From Panax quinquefolius (lineage: Eukaryota > Streptophyta > Magnoliopsida > Apiales > Araliaceae): 64,000 nt of DNA. The notes beneath the pieces were generated by a model, which was not told the DNA's origin, did no database searches, and saw only the letters and a program-made list of their open reading frames with translations. The stretch is from the NCBI GenBank assembly GCA_020205615.1, contig CM035167.1, positions 62,003,436-62,067,435 of the forward strand, read 5' to 3'. Positions 45,789 through 58,020 of the stretch are shown here, piece after piece; position 1 is the stretch's first letter; the number at the start of each line of letters is the position of its first letter. Made by a program: the position numbers and the translations under genes.

Positions 45789-48470
45789 TGTGACGCCCCA
45801 AAATAGGTATACACAACACCCATTCCGAGTCACCAAATACATGGTACAAGAAGCAAACTACAACTTCAATAATACAAATGTCGTGTGAAATACGACAATA
45901 TATATGAGTTTAAATACAAATATTATCTTCTAGACAATATCTATACTCAAATAAATCCTCATCACATTTATTGATACATTATTTTACAAAATGGTGAGGA
46001 CTACTAAACAACTCTCTCTAGAACCTTCATTCCATACCCCACTAGTACTCGCTACATTCTCGCCTCCCGAGAAGAAAAATGGAACAACAAGGAAAAGGGT
46101 GAGCTCAACTAGCCCAAGAAAGAATACTATGACTAAGATAATATACAACAAATTATCGTTAGTCTCCAACAGGAAAAAATCGATAGAATACAATAGACAA
46201 CAAGTTTCGAGATCAATATTCATCATGGAATAATAATTCATAGAAGAGTTACGTAGAGAATGAAATCTACTATAATCTATGAATTTAACGGTCCATCATC
46301 AATATTTTATCCCCGTAACATCAATCAATATTCATCTCAAATCAAATATTCATCTTTGCACTCTGAGCCAAAGATATTCATCGATCGGTCATGTTCATCT
46401 CAACACTTCATCTTTTTGCACTAAAGGCCAAAGATATTCATCAATCCATTCATGTTTCATTTAAACACTGCTCATCTTTTACTTTCTGGGCCAAAGATAT
46501 TCTTCAGAAATCATTCATCTTTGCACTACTGCCAAAGATATTCAATAATATCATCATTTAAGACCGAGGATGATGAAAATATTTTAAAGAACGAATCCGA
46601 AAGAAACAAAATGACAAGGATTAAGGATTAAGGATTCGTACTTTATTTTATCCACGTCCAAAAATAACTCAAAAATAATCACAGTGGTGTAAAATTCAAG
46701 AATGATCAAAACATGGATACAATCAAAGCTAGTATCCAGAATAGATATTTTGGACGAAAAGAAGAAATTTTATTTTTCGATGAATAGTGCCGTATACGTG
46801 AATAGTGTCAGTATCGTGAATAAAGTGCCGATATCGTGAATAGTAACTCAGACACCAAAAGATAGAAATTCCACAAAAAACATTTTCACGCTTCATGAAT
46901 AGTACTCGTGAATAGTAACTCGTGAATAGTAACTCATGAATAGTAACTCGTGAATAGTAACTCATGAATAGTAACCCCGACATGAAAAAGTTCCAAATTT
47001 GATAAAAAGTTCCAACCAATATTTCAGCATAATGATATTGAAGAAATAATATCATTACGAAAAAAAAATAATATCCTTTACCTCAAAGAATCAAGATTTC
47101 TTGGAAGGAAAGGTCTCAAGTGATGTTTGAATGGAACTTGTCTTGAATAAAGAACTCTCAAAGTATCTAAATACTTACAAAATACGCTAAATAATATAGA
47201 GAGAAAGAGAGAAAACTTTGTTTACGTGTGATTTTCAATTCTAACTTAGCCCTCTATTTATAGGAAAATGTTAGCCCGGCAACTTGACTTTGACCTGCTA
47301 CGATGGCTTTACCTGCTACTATTGCCACCCACCACATTTGAAATAAAATTCAGCACATTTTTTCACCAACCACAAGTGGGGCCCACTTAATTCTAGAATT
47401 TTCCACCAAAATCAATTATAACCCTACTTTCCGAATCAAACACCTCTTAAAATTTATAACAAATCATTCGTTCATTTTAACGGTTCAAAATTTGTGGACA
47501 TATACTCAACTTATATATGTATAACATATCCAAAAATTACAACGATCCAACTATTTGGATTAAATATTATAACTCACACAATAAAGCTATAATAACACCG
47601 ATTTGATCTTTTAATACCTCTAATCCGACAAAATACAAATAAAACATCTCAGCATTAATTCCTTCATTAATAACCACATAAATAAATCCATCATTTATAT
47701 TCATATAAAATAAATATTTCCTTATCATATGAATCAATAATTAATTATTCACAAATAATATTACAGAATCACATTTATGACAACCAGGCTGGTCCCAGGA
47801 AAGAGGGGGCTTTCCAATAAGGATCTCTCCTTCTTGCGCCAAGCAATTAGGTGACCAAACCTCTCCTTAGATAGAAACTTCTAGACATTGCCAATAATGT
47901 TATCTAATAATATTATTCAAATAATATGAATTATTGATCCGATAATGGGAAATATCAGGCAAAGGACAATTATTGAAACAAAGAATAATATAAAATACCA
48001 ACGCAAAGAATTATTGAATCAATAAAATAAACTATTGAGCAAGAATTCATCGTAACAATTATTGAGTAGTGCCTTCTTACGCATTTAATCAATAATTCAA
48101 CAATCTTAAATACCGTCTGCCATCGCTCTTTGTGCGCCACAGACATTCGTGTTTTTAACCACCGGGTATTCCAACAGTCTTAACTAATAATAACTACGCC
48201 ATTATTTATAACCACCCAAACTTTGTTTTCCTCATCCAATCGCTTTTCGTTATGGGGCCCACATGGTCGTCATGGCCGTAGCATTTAATATTCCCAATAA
48301 AGATCTTTAATATTCCACGACCAAACGAATATTCCCCAACAAAAATGAATATTTTATAACCACTTGCTTATTTTGAAATATTTATGTATTTAACCCTTAA
48401 CTATCCACATTAATCAAATCAACCCTTACTATTTCAAAATAATAAATAAAGGAAATTCCTTTTATTTAAA
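45789..48470 (-). repeat. B4 5' LTR, outer end truncated
   Basis: About 2682 bp. Hairpin array about 46350-46545, 14-bp array about 46780-46975, TATA box 47254-47263. The last bases expected at the outer end (TCTTACA) are missing at the junction with Tat LTR sequence. Confidence 0.85.
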
Positions 48471-49041
48471 AAATAATATACAAAAATAATGCCGACTTCC
48501 TCGTGGGTATGGAAACCATCCGAGGAAATTCAAACATCACGTATAATTTACAAGTCGCTTATAGTGAAAAATGTCCATCACGGAACCGAATCTAGATCCA
48601 ATGGGATGAATCAGTGATGACATGATTCCTAAAGCGCACAAAATGTTGCAATTTGTATAAAAGCAATAAGTAGGTATATATATAAAAGCGATAAATATAT
48701 ATATACGAGACATGATCACCAACCACGAAGCACCTCCATGGGGGATCGAAAATGTTAATAAAGTCATTAAAAAGCTATCAACCGCCACGGAGAGAAACTT
48801 CAAAGGGACAAAACGTAAATAAAGTCAGAAGCGATCAACTTCCACGAAGAAAACTCTGTGCATGATTTAAAATATAAATATATATATATATAAGCAATAA
48901 ATGCACCGGATGTAAAATCTGTGCTCATCGAAGTAGTTCGACCACAATTATATATATATAAGTATATATATATATATATATAAGCGAGTAAACGCATGGA
49001 TATAAAATCCAGGCTCAACGAATGTAGTCCCACACACGCTA

Positions 49042-49111
<70 letters not shown>

Positions 49112-49255
49112 GTAGTAAACGCACCAGACCGAAGTCTAGGCTCATCGAGCAAAGTTCGACACACAGTTCATATATATAAATATATATATATATAAAAACA
49201 AGTAAACGCTCCATCATCAAGTCTAGGCTCAATCGAGGCATAACTCATAATAATG

Positions 49256-49327
<72 letters not shown>

Positions 49328-50030
49328 TTCGAATGAAACCACGGACCGAAGTCCGGGCAAAAGCAAGCAACACGACTCTCAACGTGTAGAAGGGTGTGTG
49401 CAAAGATGAAGAGAAAGACTCTAAAGTGTGTGAGAAGGCTTACAACTGACTGATAAAAAAGGCTTCTATATCTTTAGAGTAGGTAAACACTGGCTTTTGT
49501 GGGAACAAAATTTGCTATATATGAGCTCACAGGTGTTTGAAAGTAGGAAATACACTGTATGGGCGAGTGCAGAGCGAATTGTGCAGGGTTTCCCCATCTT
49601 TTTTCTCTTAAAAATCAGCACCCCAAGCCCTCTATTTATAGGCATATGAGTCGTAGGTGTACCACAAAGGTGGTCGGGTCTTACCGTGTAGACACTATAA
49701 ATTTTCTGTACTACTGTTACTAACATTACAGGAGGACAGATTCGTCTTTTAAGAGAGAACCCTGAAAGACAATCCAAATCCATACCGGACACTACCGAAA
49801 GTTTAGCATTAACCCCGGATCGCAATTTGGGAGTAACGGTTTCAACCTCGGATCTAACCCCGAGACCTGCAGATACAATACCGGAACACACACCGGAGAA
49901 GATCGATTAATCTCGGAGATAACCCCGAGATATCCAGTCTCAGTCCAAACCATGGGAATAGCCACCAACCTTGGTGATAAACCCAAGGAATGAAGTTTCG
50001 GAGATAACCCCAAAAATGCTTGTTTCAAAT
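48471..50030 (-). repeat. Tat-like LTR, left arm, main part
   Basis: Continues the left arm beyond B4. It is the complement of 60486-61640 and part of 50580-50693: repeated units separated by (TA)n runs (49041-49107, 49258-49324), then a region at 49466-49600 that matches the uninterrupted target of Copia-1. TATA box on the minus strand 49632-49643. Upstream of it (49846-50016) lie four short hairpins. The upper boundary with the right arm is not resolved. Confidence 0.65.
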
Positions 50031-50600
50031 GCCATCAGCTTCAATCTTGGCACTCATAACGAGATACACTGTACCAACCCGACAATAACATCGGGAAGAT
50101 AGGCACAACTCAAAGATGACAATGAGGACCTTCAACAAATGCAACAGTCCAATCTCAGCGAAGTCTGAGCAATGTCTGCTTATCGGCCCAATCCGCAAAG
50201 AATAATAATGAGAGGGCAACATCACCATCTCATCCAATACGATGTCACGTCTCGTCTCTATGCAACAATGCCCCACAAGGCTAACCAATCCCGAGTGACT
50301 ATTGTGCGGGGTAACGGATGAAAGTTGAAGCTTGAAGACCGGAGGGCATCGTCCCATCTTCAAAGACTTCGTACAAACTCTAATCCCATGCAATCGTACA
50401 ACTCTCGACAACGGCAGTCCGAAATAGGTCCTGAATACCTCAAAACGGATGCCCAGATTGCACTTCTCAAAATCCGAGTGGACATTATAGTGCCTGAGTG
50501 CATGTACTTCGAGACGACCCGACCTGACAGAACCGAGCCGACCCGACCCATCTCTGGTACACCTGCGGCTGAGCCGCGGGTACACCTGCGACACCTTTTG

Positions 50601-50610
50601 CCTATAAATA
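50601..50610 (+). promoter_or_regulatory. TATA box of Tat-like LTR
   Basis: CCTATAAATA followed by AGAGGCTTGGGGTGCTGATT; the left arm has the equivalent box at 49632-49643 on the minus strand with the same downstream sequence. Confidence 0.7.
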
Positions 50611-50688
50611 AGAGGCTTGGGGTGCTGATTTCTAAGAGAAAAAAGACGGGGAAACCCTACACAATTTGCTCTGCACTCGCCATACAGT

Positions 50689-50693
50689 GTATT
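50689..50693. repeat. Target site duplication, left copy (GTATT)
   Basis: GTATT precedes the Copia-1 LTR start TGAAAG and is repeated at 60481-60485. The left arm shows the empty site (complement near 49545-49560) with a single copy. Confidence 0.9.
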
Positions 50694-52513
50694 TGAAAGT
50701 AATATGCACACAAGCCAATCATGTTTGATGATAAAGCATATACTTTGTAATAATCTTATTCATTTATTAATAAAAAGTATTAATTTATTAAAGGCTTTTA
50801 ATTATCTACATGATGCTGTTTTATAATATGTGATAAACCCATAGTTTTAAGCAATGCTTTTAGAATAATGATGATGATCATTCTAATGAGATCTATATTC
50901 TTAGAAAGCTTAAAACTAAAATAATTCCCAATCATTGGATTACTAAATTGGGGATTAGTGAATCCGGATAGATTGGTACATATGTTGCTTGCTCATTGGA
51001 TGAGGATGATTGATCTCATGATCATTTGTGTGGAGACACTAAAGCAAGTATGTAGGTGCTTATTAGAGAATAAGTTCACTGAACGTGGCTCGCTAAGGAA
51101 TACCTAATGGAGTTTTACTTGCCTATCAATAGGAATTCCTGTAGTGATAGTAGTACAAGTAATCCTTGGACTTGAGATCATCATAGTATCTTGTGTATGA
51201 TGAGTTATACTTTGACTTATTCCTTAAGACCTTTAGGGTATATCAAAGGGTATGCTTGGGTATAATAAGTTGTACATGGAAATAATGTATGATCAATAAA
51301 GAATCTACCACTTCTAATAAAAGAAGAGAAATGTCCTATGTGATTCGATAAATGACAACCCAGTAGTCCTTGGCCAAGGTAGAATGAAATTAGAAAGGAG
51401 TTTCTAATTTGCATTATTTGGAGTTGTGCATTTAAGAATCGAAATACATATAATTAAATAAAATAAGACTTGACAGTAATTCCATGTCTTATATTTAATT
51501 GGAACATTGTATGGTGGAAGGATTGAATTGTACGGTAACTATTTACTCAAAGGTTCTTTTATGATTAATGTTGAAATCTATATTATCTGGAAAGTCGTTG
51601 ATCGCTAGGGAGGCTTATCCCTATTGTAGAATAAATATTATTTATTTAAATAAATTAATTGTTTAATTTATTTATTTAAATAAGATTAGAATTGTTCTAA
51701 TTGATTTATTCACAACCGATTTAATATGGAGAACCTAAAGGGTCACACCATAAAAGGAAGAATAATTATTTAAGAAGTTAATGGCATAATTGTAATAATA
51801 TGTTATGTATATTTAATTTAATCTATGGTGATAGAATAAATTAAATAACTTAATATTTATTATTTAATATTTTAGAAATATTAAATATAAATTAATAAGA
51901 GGAGTCTTATTAATATTATTACAATTATTATTATTATTTTAATTTCTAAAAGAGTTTAGAAATTAATTTAATATAAAAATACTCTCATTAATTCCTAATA
52001 GGATTAGGAGGAAAATTAGTTAAAGGAGTTTAATTAATTATCCCTAATAAGATTAGGGGAGCCCATTTAATTAAAAGAGTTTAATTAAATAATACCTTAT
52101 TTTTAATAGGGTTACTTGATATCTTTATAAGAGGGGTCTTATATCAGATATGAAATATACGACATAATTCCAATTTGTTGGAGAGTACGTTTATTTCTAT
52201 AGAGATAGAAAACTAGGGTTTGAGCCAATACTCCTTATTCTTGAAAATTCTTTTTCCTTGGTGGATCACCTCTAGAGGCCAAACACTTGGGTGGCTAATG
52301 TTGATCAAAGGAATGAACCAAACCCGGTAGATTCAAGTTGAACGCGAAAGGATTTGGAGGTGAACTTGTACCTGAGGAAGCTCGATCTTCAAGGGTATGA
52401 TTTTATTCTTTATCTTTTCGTTTAATTAATAATTGTGCATAAAGGGTGATCCGGGTTTATGGTTTGTAAAATTTTAAACTCTGATTTTTACACGTTTTCG
52501 CTTTATTTTTGGT
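50694..52513 (+). repeat. Copia-1 5' LTR
   Basis: Starts TGAAAGTAATATGC and follows the 3' LTR closely until CGCTTTATTTTTG at about 52513, where it departs: the final CAATTTGATTGC...CCTAACA is absent. By eye the pair differs only at scattered single bases and short indels. Confidence 0.88.
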
Positions 52514-53951
52514 TAATGATTGGCATGATTGGTTAATGATTGGTAAGGGACATGCACGGAAATCAAGGAGATTTGTTTCTCCTGGAGAACATGTTTGATT
52601 TCTTCTTAAAAAAGGTGTTGTTGGCTTTTATTCCGGATCCTGCACATTTAAAATAAAAAGGGAATCACGTGCTTGAAAAAAAAAAAAAGGTTTCAAGGAA
52701 ATTTTAAAGGTTGCACGGAAATTGTTGCACGGAAATTCGGATATATATATATATATATTATAATATTCGGTTATTATTATTATTATTATATATATATTTT
52801 CATTTATTTTATAATTAAAATAAAAAGTTTATTTTAATTTTAAAATAAAAGATTTATTTTAATATTAAAATAAAAGAGTTTATTTTAATTTTAAATTAAA
52901 TTTTATGCTAACTAATTAGAGTTGGAATTGGATTTCAAGATAACTAATTAGAGTTGAAATTGGATTCTATTTTTCCTTAAATAAAGGAGTTTATTTAGAT
53001 ATGAAATAAGATTTCATATTATTCAAAATAAAGGAGTTTATTTGTGAATAGGAAAGAGAATCCGTATTTCCTTAAATAAAAGAGTTTATTTAGATATGAA
53101 ATAAGATTTCATATTATTCAAAATAAAAAGGTTTATTTGTGAATAGGAAAATAATTGTGTTTCCTTTAAATTTTTTTTATATATGGAATTGGATTCCATA
53201 ATTAATTAAAATAAAGGAGTTTATTTTGATTAAAAATTTTGATTAAAATAAAATAGTTTATTTCATTCAAAATTGGATAAATTAAAATAAAATAGTTTTA
53301 TTTTGATTTAAATTTGGATTAAAATAAAGGAGTTTATTTTGATTCAAAATTAGATTTTATACTAACTAAATTTGCCCATTAAATGATATCAATATATATA
53401 TTAAATGTTTATTATTCATAAGATGAATGTTATTTATTGATGCATATGATGATGTGTATGATAATAAATGGGATTGATTATGGACTATTGACCAATGTGA
53501 TTGGATTTTATTTTAGTTGGATGCATGAATGTATGGGTTTTATTAAATGGGGTCTGCATACCTCATCTTCTCTAATTTTTCTTAATGTAAATTCTATTCC
53601 CCTCCTATGTACTTCCCCTTGACTGCTGATCAATGTTTCTATTTATTTTAAATAGTTTTGTAATAGGAATAGTTAGAATTAATTTTGAAGAATTGGAAAT
53701 CAAGGAGCAAGGAACGCTTGAAGACCCGTTTGTAATGGAGCCCGGGTTTAAATGTAATAGTTATATTTAAATATTATTTCTGGCACCCCTAGGGTTTGAC
53801 CTTTTGGTTCACTTGGTGGCTCTAGTGAACCAAACTAGAATAAAAGTCCATAATCAATCCGGGTAGAATATAGTATTCTATATGTGCATGCTTATACTAT
53901 ATATATTATATATTATGCAAACATGCTTCGCATGTTCATTAATATGACGCG

Positions 53952-53990
<39 letters not shown>

Positions 53991-54632
53991 TGCGCGCTAA
54001 ACAAGATGAGACAAATTAATAACAAACCCCTCAATTTTTTATATTAAGTCCTAAGCATTCAAAGATATTTGGAATATCGAACGTCGCCTTCTAGCATGAT
54101 AAAATTAATAGAGTATTAAATATTTAATATGAGTTTGTTGTGTCACCACAAGGCAAGTATTAAGTATTTAAGATGTTAATTTATCACATTTGATGCTTAT
54201 AAAGAAAATTGAACAATATTGTTTTGTTGTGTCACCACAAGAATGATATTTTTCTTTTTTGAATATATGGAGTGCTAGGTTGGACTTAACTTGGATAATT
54301 TTAATTCGGATGTGCCACCACTTGATCAAAATAATCTAAGAGGCAAAAGAAAAGGAGTTGCATAGTTGATGTAATTGACAAAAGTTGTCTACCTATTTAT
54401 TTATATATAGTTTGTTGTGTCACCACAAGGCTATATACATTTGAAATGGGATCCTTATTCTCACTAGCAAATCATTAATTAGATTTTGCTTGAACTATAT
54501 AAGTGAGGGTAATATAGTTTGAAGAAAATAGTGGGAGATACCAATTTAAAACAAGACCTAAATTATTTTGGTAATTAATAAAAAATGTATGTTAAAAAGT
54601 TATTAATTACAAATTCATTTACAGAATTTTAC
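52514..54632 (+). other. Copia-1 5' leader, hairpin-rich, non-coding
   Basis: About 2.1 kb with no convincing gene. It holds a hairpin array (52810-53340), an 11-bp-stem hairpin (53803-53834), a short hairpin ACATG-CTTCG-CATGT (53931-53945), a (TA)n run (about 53957-53987) and three copies of TTGTGTCACCACAA (54138, 54227, 54415). The primer-binding site expected at the start is missing. Confidence 0.7.
52810..53340 (+). repeat. Hairpin array with GGAG/AGAG loops
   Basis: Exact stems AAATAAA or AAAATAAA pairing with TTTATTT(T) around GGAG at 52979-52996, 53026-53043, 53208-53227 and 53321-53340, and around AGAG at 52867-52886 and 53084-53101. Between two of them lies ATATGAAAT-AAG-ATTTCATAT (52999-53019). 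Further units have imperfect loops. Confidence 0.85.
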
Positions 54633-55440
54633 AATGTCTAAAATTACTATCATCTGCGAAGCATATTAGATGTTAAATTAACTGCATAAAATTAAACGGA
54701 TTGGTTAAGAAATTTGAGAATAGTTCTCATAGCTGAAAAGCTATCTTATGTCCTTAATACGCCTATCCCTGCAATGGTTGCAGATAATGCCTCTGAGGAA
54801 GAGATTGCTACTTTTAGAAAGTGGCAAGATGATGCACGATTGGCTCAATGCATCACGCCAAGCATCCATGAGTAACGAGCTTGACACGAGATGAAACTAT
54901 GGATGCTCCTACTATATTCCTGCACATCAAGTAGTTGATGGTGAGGAAAGTAGGACTGATAGATATCAGATATCTAAGGAGCTCTTCCGATCTAGAATGA
55001 CCAATGGTACTATAGTACAGACAAAAAGTTCTTAACATAATCAATTTGATTGATCAATTAGGACAACTGGTTTTGTCATGGATGGAGAGTTGAGCCAAGA
55101 TTTGATCTTGCCCTCACTCCCGGACTCCTTTCACAATTGTTGTGAATTTTTCATATGAACAAGCTAGATATTAGCCTCGCTGATTTGCTTAACATGTTGA
55201 AAAATGTTGAGAGTCACTTTCCAACCAAGAAAGACCAAGTCTTACTGGTAGGGGCCAAAGGATCTTCTGAAAAGAAGAAAGATTCAAAGAAGGTAAATAG
55301 AAAGGCAAAATAAAGGATAATAAGAACAAAACTGATTTGGATAGCAAAGGAGTTTGCTTCCACTGCAATAAGCCTGGACACTGGAAGGAAACTGCGAGAA
55401 GCATCTTGCAGAGGCTAACCAAAGAAGCTTAGTGAAGTTT
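54633..55440 (+). pseudogene. Copia-1 gag remnant
   Basis: Possible start ATG 54633. Recognisable pieces: AEKLSYVLNTPIPAMVADNA (about 54730), EEEIATFRKWQDDARLAQCI, RYQISKELFRSRMTNGTIV (about 54960), DGELSQDLILPSLPDSF (about 55082), DISLADLLNMLKNVESHF (about 55168), and a zinc knuckle CFHCNKPGHWKE at about 55351 whose last Cys is out of frame. This is the normal order of a plant Copia Gag, which coats element RNA. Stops and shifts split it into at least five parts. Confidence 0.8.
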
Positions 55441-55489
55441 CGGTTACAAATATTATTTTGTTCATGATTTAAAATAATTTTTTCTTTAA

Positions 55490-56200
55490 GTCAATGTTCT
55501 ACTTGGGTATTGGATACCGACTTTGGTTATCATAAATATAGATTTATGAAGTGACCAAGCAGAAGTAGAAAGTTAAACAAGGTAAGTAATCCTATGTGTG
55601 GGAAATGAAGCAAAGGTTGCTGCATATTAGCCATAGAAACTTATAGTTTAGCAATGCCTACGGGAAAATCTATTAAGTCAATAAGTTGTTATTGTATTCC
55701 AGTTCTTGTTAAAAATATTATTTCCATTTTATTGTTGGACAATGAAATCTTTGATATTATAATTAAGAACAATTGTTGTTCTATTTATAATAATAATGTT
55801 TTGTATAGAACTGGAATATTACTTAATAAATTTTGTATACTTGACTTACATGAAAATAATTTTGCATATTGAACAAATTAGTATAAGAAAAGGAGATGAT
55901 CATTCAAAGAGTTGAATGTATGTATTTGTTGAAATACAAGTGTGAATTATTTGAAAGGTTCAAAGAATTCAGAAATGAAACAAATTGACAAAGTATTAAG
56001 ATTCTTTGATTAGATTAAGGAATAAATACTTGTGCAATAAGTTTCTAGATCATCTCAAATGGTTTTCTCATAATGGACGCCTCCTGATACGTAATAATTG
56101 ATTGATGTATTTGAAAGGAAAAATCGTACCTTGTTGGACATGGTACGGTCCAAAATGATTTTACCGACATTCCAGTATCCTTCTAGGATCATGTCCTAGA
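55490..56200 (+). pseudogene. Copia-1 protease and integrase remnants
   Basis: TWVLDTDFGYH near 55503 is the degraded protease active site (Copia proteases usually have a D-T/S-G motif here). The frame 55654-55872 encodes CYCIPVLVKNIISILLLDNE and KNNCCSIYNNNVLY, typical of the protease-integrase junction. Near 56107 FERKNRTLLDMVRSKM marks the end of the integrase core. Most of the integrase core is deleted: the distance is only about 230 bp where several hundred are expected. Confidence 0.75.
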
Positions 56201-57003
56201 AATGGTCAGCATATCTCTGAAAATGGTAACCTCAAAATCCAAATTTCAAGACTCTATAAAAGTTATGGATGGGGAGGATTCCTAATCTTAAGTATGTTAA
56301 GATAAGGGTTGTCCAACTTATGTGAAAAGGTTTCAAGGATAAGCTTGGGACAAGATTTGACATGTATGATTTGTGGGACATCCTAAAGTAAGTTTAGGGT
56401 ATATGTTCTATAATTCTACTTAGCAAAAGGTGTTTGTTACGAAACACGCTTCTTCTAAGATAAAGGTGTTTATCATTAAAAGGGGCTAGTGGGAGGATAA
56501 TTGATCTTGAAGAGTTCAAGAACCACAAAATACTATAAGTCAAATAAGAGGAACCTCAGAGATAGACCTATTATACCACAACTGAATCGAATAAATAAAT
56601 GGAATAATCTTAGAAGATACCGGAGGTATTGATTCATCATGGATGATGATGATGAGGTACGTATCATAGAAGATGATGATCCGTTAGTTATATACGATGA
56701 GGTAAGAGTTCTAGTGTGTACAAAAGGGACGATTAGGAGCGCCGTGACATTCCTAATATTATATGTTGATATACTACGGATAAGGAATGACATACTAATG
56801 CTACAATCAATAATGATAAAGTTGTCTAAACATTCCTCCATGAATGGTTTGGGAAGAGTATCTTAATTGGGGATATAAATCTATATAGATAGATTTAACA
56901 GGATGCTCGACTTAACCCAAGGAACGATATATTCATTTGATGCTAAAGTCGTTTAGCATGGCAAAATCAAAGATGTCTCATGTCGATGAGCTATGGAGTG
57001 TAT
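56201..57003 (+). pseudogene. Copia-1 integrase tail and reverse-transcriptase remnant
   Basis: The frame 56639-56866 begins with the acidic DDDDEVRIIEDDDP of the integrase-polymerase linker and then jumps to the second half of reverse transcriptase: LYVDILRIRNDILMLQSI. The catalytic box should be YVDD, but one Asp codon is missing (YVD at 56762-56770 followed by Ile). The first half of the polymerase is absent. It ends where chromovirus LTR sequence starts. Confidence 0.75.
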
Positions 57004-58020
57004 CTCTCTTAATAGTTCAAATTTATTATATTAATAATTTATTAAATTTTACCTTTGGTGTTCTAAGTATTTCCTATAAATAGGGTGCTTAGGTTAGAAT
57101 TGAAAATCACCCGAAATTGAAGTTTTCTCTCTCTATATTATCGGCGTATTCTTGTGAGTATTTTGAGTATACTTTGAGTATTGCTATACGGTGCAAGTTC
57201 GATTCAAATAAGTTATTCCAAATCAAGCTTTGCTCTTTTGAGGTAAGGGATAGTAAGGATTTTTAAGGGTTATTATGTTTTTAGTTTCAAAATTTTCTGA
57301 ACCTTCAAAATTCTGGAAAATTTGAAATGATATTTGATGAGTTTTGTTGATTGTGTCCAAAAAAATGGTGATTTTTGGATGTATAGATTAGGAGTTATGG
57401 ATTTTATGAGAAAAGACTATTTTAAAAGTCCACAATTTATGATAAATGTTTAAATATTCTATGGTTTTGGCCATATGAAAATAGTAAAATGAATTTTTAA
57501 AATTTTGAGAAAATATATGTTCAATATGGGACTATGTTATACTAAATCCCAGAGTTAAAATATTTTTTGGGAACTGATTTGGTATTTTCATGAAAATATT
57601 CTAGTTATGAGTAAATGAATTAAATATGTTATGTGAAGTAAGAAAATTGGAAAATATGATTTTATGACTTGAGAATCATATATGAGGTATATCATTTTTG
57701 ATGAGGTTTTGGTTATTGGTGATGAAATCTTATGAGTTAGGCATTTTATGATGATTAAATGCATTAATTAGTAAAGTGTAAACAATTTAATTAAATTGTT
57801 TATAAATTTTAGAAATGATTAAAATATTATTGTAATATTAATAATATTAGATTATGAGATTTCTAAGTGATTTATAACATTTGGATTAAGGTGTTATAAA
57901 TATGGATATGAATTTTATTATGAAACTTTATCTTTTCGTGTCGAGGTTACTATACGCATTATCTGATACGTATATATGTATGAATACGATTGTACTATTC
58001 ATGACAAATTGGTTTCTTCT
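57004..58020 (+). repeat. Chromovirus LTR fragment inside Copia-1
   Basis: 57040-57250 matches A3 LTR 24945-25160, including the TATA box (57073-57084), the transcript start region and GAGGTAAGG (57239-57247). Beyond that similarity is weak but returns near 57940 (CTTTTCGTGTCGAGGTTACT, compare 25343). No full LTR ends are visible. Confidence 0.7.

Larger units (their letters stand above)
39545..48470 (-). mobile_element. Chromovirus B4, Ty3/Gypsy, minus strand
   Basis: Same subfamily as B1: type-B LTRs, primer site, protease, integrase, chromodomain and polypurine tract. The reverse-transcriptase and RNase H cores are missing in the same way. Unlike B1 it has no recognisable capsid in gag, and it has about 80 bp of extra sequence at 43696-43774. 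It splits the left Tat LTR. The outer end of its 5' LTR is truncated (it stops at TTTAAAAAAT near 48470 without TCTTACA), and no target duplication can be seen. Confidence 0.85.
50031..50693 (+). repeat. Tat-like LTR, right arm, promoter part
   Basis: Plus-strand U3 and start of R: TATA box CCTATAAATA at 50601-50610, preceded by a palindrome GCGGCTGAGCCGC (50565-50577) flanked by direct repeats GGTACACCTGCG. Its upstream half differs from the left arm, so the two LTRs are not close copies in U3. The open frame antisense to this region is judged to be chance. Interrupted by Copia-1 at 50694. Confidence 0.6.

Noticed and set aside
48948..49241. Tyr/Ile-rich open frames over (TA)n runs
   Set aside because: Translation of TATA microsatellite gives YIYIYI; the same arises at 60778-61331. 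Not a protein gene.
50025..50711. 228-codon open frame on the minus strand
   Set aside because: It runs antisense across the Tat LTR promoter and across the Copia-1 junction, shows no known motif, and would not exist before the Copia insertion. Judged a chance frame.
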